Positions 6,473 through 10,996 of a stretch of 10,996 bases of DNA are shown one piece after another (within the stretch, counting starts at the first letter, position 1; the number at the start of each line of letters is the position of its first letter). Made by a program: the position numbers and the translations under genes. The notes below the pieces were generated by a model that saw only the letters and a list, made by a program, of their open reading frames with translations, did no database searches and was not told where the DNA came from. This DNA is from JASJBU01 sp039714735 (GTDB taxonomy: Bacteria > Pseudomonadota > Gammaproteobacteria > Chromatiales > Chromatiaceae), in assembly GCA_039714735.1 (NCBI GenBank), contig JBDLIT010000135.1:1-10996 (forward strand). The letters run 5' to 3'.

Positions 6473-8017
6473 CTGGCCTCTTTCTTTAAATCATTCGCCA
6501 CTGTGGGTAGCAACACCATGCTGTCCAGAGTCCTGGGCTTCGTACGTGACCTGGTGCTGGCGCGGATGTTTGGGGCAGATGCAGCGACAGACGCCTTTTT
6601 CGTGGCTTTTAAAATCCCGAATTTTCTGCGTCGCTTATTCGCTGAGGGCGCCTTCTCCATGGCCTTCGTGCCGGTGCTCACCGAATTTCGTAGCCAGCGG
6701 TCATTCGATGAAATGCGGGTTTTTGTCGATCGGATAGCGGGCACTTTCGGTCTCATTCTGCTGTTGACCACGCTGGTCGGTGTAGTGGCCGCACCCTTGT
6801 TGATCATGCTGTTTGCTCCCGGTTTTATCGGTGAGGATGAGGGCAGGTACCAGCTTGCCGTGGAGATGCTCCGTCTCACCTTTCCCTATCTGTTCTTTAT
6901 CTCTCTGACCGCGTTTGCCGGCAGCATTCTAAATGCCCACAATCGGTTCGGGATCCCCGCCTTTACCCCGGTGCTGCTCAATCTCTCCCTCATCGGCTGC
7001 GCCCTCTGGCTCTCCCCGCATATGCAGCAACCGGTAGTCGCTCTGGCCTGGGGGGTTTTGCTTGCCGGTTCCGTGCAGTTCATGTTTCAGTTCCCATTCC
7101 TACGCCAGATCAGGTTGCTTCCCAGGCCCAGGGTTGCCTTCAAGGACAAGGGCGTGATGAAGGTCATGCGCCTGATGGTGCCGGCCCTGTTCGGGGTTTC
7201 GGTGAGTCAGCTGAACCTGCTGCTGGATACCCTGATCGCCTCCTTTCTGGTCAGCGGCAGTATCTCCTGGCTCTATTATTCTGACCGCCTGATGGAATTT
7301 CCGGTGGGTATTCTAGGGGTGGCTTTGGGTACGGTGATACTGCCCAACCTTTCCCGCAAGCATGCGGAAAAATCTCCTGAGGAGTTTTCAGATACCCTGG
7401 ATTGGGCGCTGCGGCTGATGGTCCTGCTGGGTATCCCGGCGGCGGTGGGTCTGATGCTGCTGGCCGGCCCGTTGCTGACCACGCTGTTCTATTCCGAGGC
7501 ATTCACCGCTCAGGATGTCGCCATGGCGACCCGCAGCCTGATGGCTTATGCCCCCGGCCTGATGGCCATCATTCTGATCAAGGTGTTGGCGCCGGGCTTC
7601 TATGCCCAACAGGATACCCGCACTCCGGTAAAGATCGGCATCATCGCCATGGTGGTGAATATGCTGTTGAATATTCTGTTGGTCTTCCCGCTGGCTCACG
7701 CCGGCCTCGCCCTGGCTACCACCCTCTCATCGGCGCTGAACGCCTATCTGCTCTATCGTGGGTTGGTGAAGTCAGGTGTCTACCGGCCGACGGCTGAGTG
7801 GATCTGGTTGAGCTGGCGGGTCGCTGCCGCCGCCGCAGTCATGGGTGGTCTGCTGATCCTTGCTGCGGGGGAAATTTCCACCTGGTTCGATATGGGTGTT
7901 TGGGGACGCGTCTGGTCTCTGAGCCTATTGATCCTGTCGGCCATAGTTGTCTACTTTGCGTTGCTGTTCATTTCGGGCATGCGGCCCCGCCATTTCAGAT
8001 CCCGTCGGCTGGGCTGA
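6473..8017 (+). CDS. murJ: Lipid II flippase MurJ (probable CTG start)
   Basis: MurJ flips the peptidoglycan precursor lipid II across the inner membrane. The protein shows the MviN/MurJ hallmarks TMLSRVLGFVRDLVLARMFG, ATDAFFVAFKIPNFLRRLFA and EGAFSMAFVPVL. Further marks are the central YYSDRLMEFPVGILGVALGT and KVLAPGFYAQQDTRTPVKI, with about 14 hydrophobic helices throughout. The charged residues of the transport cavity (Arg in SRVLG, FVRD and NFLRR; Asp in TDAFF) are kept. The first standard start is GTG 6503, which removes the amphipathic N-terminus and lacks a ribosome binding site. CTG 6473 has AAGGA 7 bases upstream, gives 514 residues (511 in E. coli) and restores a segment ASFFKSFATVGSNT that aligns with the E. 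coli N-terminus almost without shift. ATA 6449 is a less likely alternative. The gene is divergent from rpsT. Confidence 0.93.
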   Translation: MASFFKSFATVGSNTMLSRVLGFVRDLVLARMFGADAATDAFFVAFKIPNFLRRLFAEGAFSMAFVPVLTEFRSQRSFDEMRVFVDRIAGTFGLILLLTTLVGVVAAPLLIMLFAPGFIGEDEGRYQLAVEMLRLTFPYLFFISLTAFAGSILNAHNRFGIPAFTPVLLNLSLIGCALWLSPHMQQPVVALAWGVLLAGSVQFMFQFPFLRQIRLLPRPRVAFKDKGVMKVMRLMVPALFGVSVSQLNLLLDTLIASFLVSGSISWLYYSDRLMEFPVGILGVALGTVILPNLSRKHAEKSPEEFSDTLDWALRLMVLLGIPAAVGLMLLAGPLLTTLFYSEAFTAQDVAMATRSLMAYAPGLMAIILIKVLAPGFYAQQDTRTPVKIGIIAMVVNMLLNILLVFPLAHAGLALATTLSSALNAYLLYRGLVKSGVYRPTAEWIWLSWRVAAAAAVMGGLLILAAGEISTWFDMGVWGRVWSLSLLILSAIVVYFALLFISGMRPRHFRSRRLG

Positions 8018-8101
8018 CTGAATCCAATCCCCAAAACTCTGCGTATAGCTGGATATCAACGGACATTCGGTCTGCTGTAACCATCTAACTGGGAGTTTGT
8101 C

Positions 8102-9085
8102 ATGCGTAGCCTGCTGAGTGTTCTTCTGCTGATTTGCCTGTCGTTGGGACTCTATGCGGCAGAAGCGGCAGGGCTTCCCATAATTGTTCCCACGCAGGGT
8201 GTGACTGCCTTCGATAGCGAGACCCTAAAACCACGCTGGAAGGTGCTTCTCGGTGAGACCATCCACTCTCCCGTCTCTGCTGCGGGGGTTGTCATTGTCA
8301 GTAATAGCTCAGGGGTCACAGCCATTGAGTCTGAATCCGGAGCTATACGTTGGCGGCTTAATGACAGAGCCGATGTGTTCTCCGCAGTCGTTAATAACGA
8401 CTTGATCTACCTGGCGAGTAAGGGTGGATGGTTACAGGCCGTGGATCTACATGAAGGACATAGAGCTTGGCAAACCCATTTTACAGGATGGGTCTACCCG
8501 CCAGCCGTTTCGAAGCGTCAGCTTTATACCGGGGGCAGTGCAGGCAAGCTCTGGGCATTGGATCAGACCAATGGAAGCCTGCTGTGGGAGCGGAACCTGG
8601 AGCAGGAGATGGTGTACAGCCCGGTAGTCGTTCAAGGAGGAAGCGTCATCGTGACCACCTTTGCGAGAGAGGTGCTGGCCTTCTCACCAACAGGCTCCAG
8701 GTTGTGGAAAACGGAATTGCCTGCAGTGGTTTCGTCACCGGCAGTGCTGAATGGCCTACTGGTTTTCAGCGGCTTGGATCAAAATCTCTACGGGGTAGAC
8801 AGCCAAACCGGTGAATTGCTCTGGAGTCGTCCGCTGGGTGAACGGTTGCAGACTTCAATGGTGGTCAATCATGAAGAGGTCATCAGCATCCTGGATGATG
8901 GCAGGCTTGTCAGCGTTGACGGTCAGACCGGTGACATCCAAGAACTCTTCAGAGTCAGTAGCGAGCCCATAATCCCCCCCTATGTGCGGGGTGATCGAAT
9001 CATTCTATTCCTCAGATCACTACAAGAACCTGAGGTAATCAACATCAATCGCCAAACCGGCGAAACATCCATCAAGGAGATATAA
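8102..9085 (+). CDS. Exported PQQ-like (BamB-fold) beta-propeller protein
   Basis: This 327-residue protein has an N-terminal signal peptide (basic start, hydrophobic stretch SLLSVLLLICLSLGLYAA, probable cleavage near AEA/AG at about residue 23). The Cys at residue 12 is not in a good lipobox, so a soluble periplasmic protein is more likely than a lipoprotein. About eight propeller repeats of the form xxAxDxxTGxxxWxxx follow, among them TAFDSETLKPRWKV, TAIESESGAIRWRL, WALDQTNGSLLWER, YGVDSQTGELLWSR and VSVDGQTGDIQ. This is the PQQ_2/BamB-like fold. No catalytic or metal residues of PQQ dehydrogenases are evident, so a binding or scaffold role is likely. It is probably not bamB itself, since it is short and not in a hisS-der setting. 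A GGGAG box precedes the ATG, and the P460 gene follows after 2 bases, so the two are probably expressed and may act together. Confidence 0.85.
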   Translation: MRSLLSVLLLICLSLGLYAAEAAGLPIIVPTQGVTAFDSETLKPRWKVLLGETIHSPVSAAGVVIVSNSSGVTAIESESGAIRWRLNDRADVFSAVVNNDLIYLASKGGWLQAVDLHEGHRAWQTHFTGWVYPPAVSKRQLYTGGSAGKLWALDQTNGSLLWERNLEQEMVYSPVVVQGGSVIVTTFAREVLAFSPTGSRLWKTELPAVVSSPAVLNGLLVFSGLDQNLYGVDSQTGELLWSRPLGERLQTSMVVNHEEVISILDDGRLVSVDGQTGDIQELFRVSSEPIIPPYVRGDRIILFLRSLQEPEVININRQTGETSIKEI

Positions 9086-9087
9086 CC

Positions 9088-9627
9088 ATGAAACTGAAAA
9101 AAAGCGTTGCGCTGTCCTTTGCCGCCATACTGGTCTCTGCGTCGGCATCTGCCGCACCCTTCGGTGGCGCCGAAGATGTGGCCTATGCCGGCAAGCTCTG
9201 GCAGAGCCTGACCGATTCCGGGCTGGTCGGTAGTGACGCCGTGATGTCTACGCCGTATACCGGGATGCACCCACATGGCGCCATACTCGATACCATCGAT
9301 GCCAAAACAACCGTAGGCAAGGATACTGGCGTGGTGCTGGTGAAACGGAATTACGGTGGTGAAGGGGTGACCAAGGCCTCAGTCGCGAATGATCCTGCGA
9401 AATACCTGAAGGCAGTGACCGTGATGTTCAAGCGCCACGGCTACGATCCGGATAACAAGGACTGGTTCTGGGTCAAATATGCACCAAACGGTTCAGTGCT
9501 TAAGAATCCCAAGGGCATGAGCCTGGCGGGACGGGTTGCCAAGGGCATGCCGAAAGGCTGTATCGCCTGTCATACCGCCGCGCCTGGCGGAGACATGGTC
9601 TACAATCACGACCGCTTTGCGAAATAG
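9088..9627 (+). CDS. Periplasmic cytochrome P460 family protein
   Basis: This 179-residue protein has a signal peptide (MKLKKSVALSFAAILVSASA, cleavage near ASA/AP at about residue 22). One heme c site near the C-terminus is C158-I-A-C161-H162. The layout of a beta-rich domain with VLVKRNYGG (about 84-91) and DWFWVKYAPNGSVL (about 125-138), ending in GRVAKGMPKGCIACH, is that of the cytochrome P460 family. Known members oxidise hydroxylamine (a Lys-heme cross-link gives the P460 absorption) or, in the c'-beta branch, bind NO. Lys86 or Lys130 are possible cross-link residues, but I cannot assign one. AGGAG lies just before the ATG, inside the end of the propeller gene. Likely roles are detoxification or turnover of reactive nitrogen species (inference). 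Confidence 0.9.
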   Translation: MKLKKSVALSFAAILVSASASAAPFGGAEDVAYAGKLWQSLTDSGLVGSDAVMSTPYTGMHPHGAILDTIDAKTTVGKDTGVVLVKRNYGGEGVTKASVANDPAKYLKAVTVMFKRHGYDPDNKDWFWVKYAPNGSVLKNPKGMSLAGRVAKGMPKGCIACHTAAPGGDMVYNHDRFAK

Positions 9628-9647
9628 TCAAGAGAACCCTGCTTTCT

Positions 9648-9697
9648 ACCTCTCTGCCTGAGAATGCCGTACAAACGGTAGTCGCTGTGCGAGAGGT
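9648..9697 (+). other. Stem-loop after the P460 gene, possible terminator
   Basis: The outer stem ACCTCTC (9648-9654) pairs with GAGAGGT (9691-9697) and encloses a small hairpin CCGT-ACAA-ACGG (9667-9678). A T-rich stretch TTCATTTTA follows. It lies 20 bases after the P460 stop and could end that transcript, although the outer loop is long for a classic terminator. Confidence 0.4.
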
Positions 9698-9730
9698 TTC
9701 ATTTTATCGTTGCCATAATCCTTCAACGTA

Positions 9731-9755
9731 GAAGGGTGGGCACTGCCCACCCTTC
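9731..9755. terminator. Perfect 11-bp GC-rich hairpin without T-run
   Basis: GAAGGGTGGGC (9731-9741) pairs perfectly with GCCCACCCTTC (9745-9755) across ACT. No T-run follows on either strand. It lies between convergent genes and may stabilise or end transcripts from either side. Confidence 0.5.
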
Positions 9756-9783
9756 CTAGTGTCCGCCCAGAAACAAGGGCATT

Positions 9784-9818
9784 CCCTCCCCCCAACACCC
9801 TCCGGTGGGAGGGGGGGG
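9784..9818. repeat. C-run/G-run inverted repeat
   Basis: CCCTCC (9798-9803) pairs with GGAGGG (9808-9813) across GGTG. An upstream CCCTCCC (9784-9790) can instead pair with GGGAGGG (9807-9813). The element ends in eight G in a row (9811-9818). The two pairings are mutually exclusive. Confidence 0.5.
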
Positions 9819-9872
9819 TTCTGGACGGGTGCTACCTGATGTTCTGCATTTATACCTTGAATAATTGTAATT

Positions 9873-9896
9873 GCCGGGTTCAATTATCCACCCGGC
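9873..9896 (-). terminator. Hairpin spanning the stop codon of the amidohydrolase gene
   Basis: GCCGGGT (9873-9879) and ACCCGGC (9890-9896) form a 7-bp stem with the TGA of the amidohydrolase (9880-9882) in the 10-base loop. On the - strand it is followed by the AT-rich AATTACAATTATT, not by a clean T-run, so it is a weak terminator candidate. Confidence 0.4.
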
Positions 9897-10893
9897 TGTA
9901 GAGCGTGTTGGGTAATAGCTTTCGATAATTTTGATAGATCGGGCTGCCGGCGGGGAAGTACTCCAAAATGGCTGATGTATATCGGTCGAAAGGGTTTTCT
10001 ATCGAACTGAGCTTGTGTCTGGTAGCCCAGGATAGGTCATAACTATTGAGTGTGGTGGTGAAGGGCACCGGATAGTCGGTGCCGAACAGAATCTTTTCAT
10101 GCACATCCTTCTGTTCTGAAAGATGACGTAACGCCCGGGCACGCATGGGGACCAGGATCGCTGAGATGTCCGCATACAGGTTGGCTTGTGTCTTCAGTTT
10201 TTCCAGCAGGATGAAATAATCATCATCGAAATCGTGTGGATTTCCGGTGATGTTTTTCCATACGAGAAGCTTATGCTTGATGCGTCCCAATCCCATGTGA
10301 GCGGCAATCACCTTGACACCGCAAGCCAGCGGAAGGTCCAGCATATCGACACCTTCATAGCGTGTATCTGAATCAATGGTGTATTCACTGCCGATATGGA
10401 TGATGAGTGGCAGGTTGTAGAATTTGAGTTTTTCGTAGTAGGGAATCAGGTGCTCATCGTTCAGATCGAGTCCCCAGTAATTTTGCAGGATCTTTGCCCC
10501 ACAACAACCCTGTTCGACAAACTGATCGATCAACTCAAGGGCATTGGGTCTCAGTGGATTGACTGAGAGGAAGGGGATAAAACAATCGGGAAAATCGGCC
10601 GCCACCTTCAAAACATCCTGCGTCATTGCGCAGACCGTTTTGTCTCTCCCAGTTTGTCTGCCTTGCCTATTGAATCGTGCATCGACACCGAACAGGCACA
10701 CCCTTTCCACAGAGTGCGATTGTTGAATGGCGTTCGCCATTGCTTTCACGTATGTCCGGTAAGGGGCGGCGCGCAGCTCATTGCGATCCACCCCCAGTTT
10801 CTTGGCAAAAAAAGTGACTGAAAACCGGTCGAAGAAACGCTTGAAGCTGACCTCCGGACTGAGCAGGTGGGTATGGATGTCAATGGTCCGCAT
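9880..10893 (-). CDS. Amidohydrolase-family TIM-barrel metal-dependent hydrolase
   Basis: This 337-residue cytoplasmic protein of the amidohydrolase_2 type has the metal-binding HxH at the first strand (H7-T-H9 in IDIHTHLL). It also has a possible bridging Lys134 in GAKIL, His166 in LIIHIGSE, His199 in VIAAHMG and the catalytic Asp273 in LFGTDYP. All expected active-site positions are therefore present. Relatives hydrolyse amide, ester or lactone bonds or act as decarboxylases. The substrate is not evident; the many insert residues (about 10-60) are not diagnostic. The ATG lies inside the last codons of another - strand frame (14-base overlap), and no clear ribosome binding site is seen, which suggests coupling to that upstream gene. 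It is convergent with the P460 operon. Confidence 0.9.
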   Translation of the reverse strand: MRTIDIHTHLLSPEVSFKRFFDRFSVTFFAKKLGVDRNELRAAPYRTYVKAMANAIQQSHSVERVCLFGVDARFNRQGRQTGRDKTVCAMTQDVLKVAADFPDCFIPFLSVNPLRPNALELIDQFVEQGCCGAKILQNYWGLDLNDEHLIPYYEKLKFYNLPLIIHIGSEYTIDSDTRYEGVDMLDLPLACGVKVIAAHMGLGRIKHKLLVWKNITGNPHDFDDDYFILLEKLKTQANLYADISAILVPMRARALRHLSEQKDVHEKILFGTDYPVPFTTTLNSYDLSWATRHKLSSIENPFDRYTSAILEYFPAGSPIYQNYRKLLPNTLYSRVDN

Positions 10894-10996
10894 CGATCTG
10901 CGCGCTTCGCTTGGATGCCTTTCGGTTGCTTTCTGCTGTGGATAGAATCTGCTCCAGGTAGTTCAGTCGGTCCCGGGAGATCTTGATTTTCATCTC
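10880..10996 (-). CDS. Short - strand frame, partial or small gene upstream of the amidohydrolase
   Basis: A frame open to the window edge ends with TGA (10880-10882), overlapping the amidohydrolase start by 14 bases. It may be the C-terminus of a longer protein, or a 37-residue protein from ATG 10991-10993. The residues MKIKISRDRLNYLEQILS and the following Lys/Arg-rich tail look like a charged helix. I do not recognise it. The overlap resembles operon coupling, but its coding status is uncertain. Confidence 0.4.
   Translation of the reverse strand, partial: EMKIKISRDRLNYLEQILSTAESNRKASKRSAQIDADH

Noticed and set aside
6433..6879. 148-residue - strand open frame over the murJ start
   Set aside because: It is a Ser/Arg/Lys-rich shadow frame antisense to conserved MurJ motifs.
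7402..8088. Two + strand open frames overlapping and running past the murJ end (7402-7797 and 7798-8088)
   Set aside because: They are alternative-frame shadows of murJ. The murJ frame itself is intact to its family C-terminus, so no frameshift is indicated.
8102..9085. Assignment of the propeller gene as bamB
   Set aside because: The fold is BamB-like, but there is no good lipobox, the protein is shorter than typical BamB, and the usual hisS-yfgM-bamB-der context is absent.

Overview
The window looks like a piece of a gammaproteobacterial chromosome, probably of the Chromatiales or sulfur-oxidiser type. That placement is inferred from the conserved run rplU-rpmA-obgE-proB / rpsT / murJ, the close match of these proteins to gammaproteobacterial families, and a periplasmic c-type cytochrome P460. 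No rRNA, tRNA, CRISPR array or complete insertion sequence was seen.

Left part (1-1856): a visibly AT-rich, tightly packed three-gene run on the + strand. It holds the 3' end of an unrecognised gene, an unrecognised protein of about 190 residues, and a ComEC/Rec2-like metallo-beta-lactamase-fold hydrolase whose ATG overlaps the previous stop codon (ATGA). The base composition and codon use differ clearly from the rest of the window, so this is probably accessory, horizontally acquired DNA. It is the best candidate here for an undescribed system. From 1857 to 2249 lies a gene-poor junction with overlapping open frames but no credible product.

Centre-left (2250-3102): a small membrane-anchored hypothetical gene on the - strand with a good ribosome binding site. 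It is followed by a 430-base noncoding stretch ending in a strong sigma70-type promoter (TTGACC-17-TAGAAT with a GC-rich discriminator) for the ribosomal operon.

Core (3103-8017): rplU and rpmA (ribosomal proteins L21 and L27), a rho-independent terminator, then obgE (ribosome-assembly GTPase) and proB (glutamate 5-kinase, first step of proline synthesis). A perfect 12-bp hairpin flanked by A and T runs serves as a shared terminator between proB and the convergent rpsT (S20). rpsT starts with TTG, as in E. coli. Divergent from rpsT is murJ (lipid II flippase). Its best-supported start is a CTG codon preceded by AAGGA; no ATG, GTG or TTG can give a full-length N-terminus.

Right part (8102-9627): a two-gene operon for exported proteins, an eight-repeat PQQ-like (BamB-fold) beta-propeller and a single-heme cytochrome P460 family protein. 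Several hairpins follow. A convergent amidohydrolase of the amidohydrolase_2 type (9880-10893, -) closes the window, and its start overlaps the end of another short - strand frame that runs off the window edge.

The core genes serve translation, ribosome assembly, proline synthesis and cell-wall synthesis. The flanking genes are accessory or respiratory/detoxification functions placed around this conserved block.
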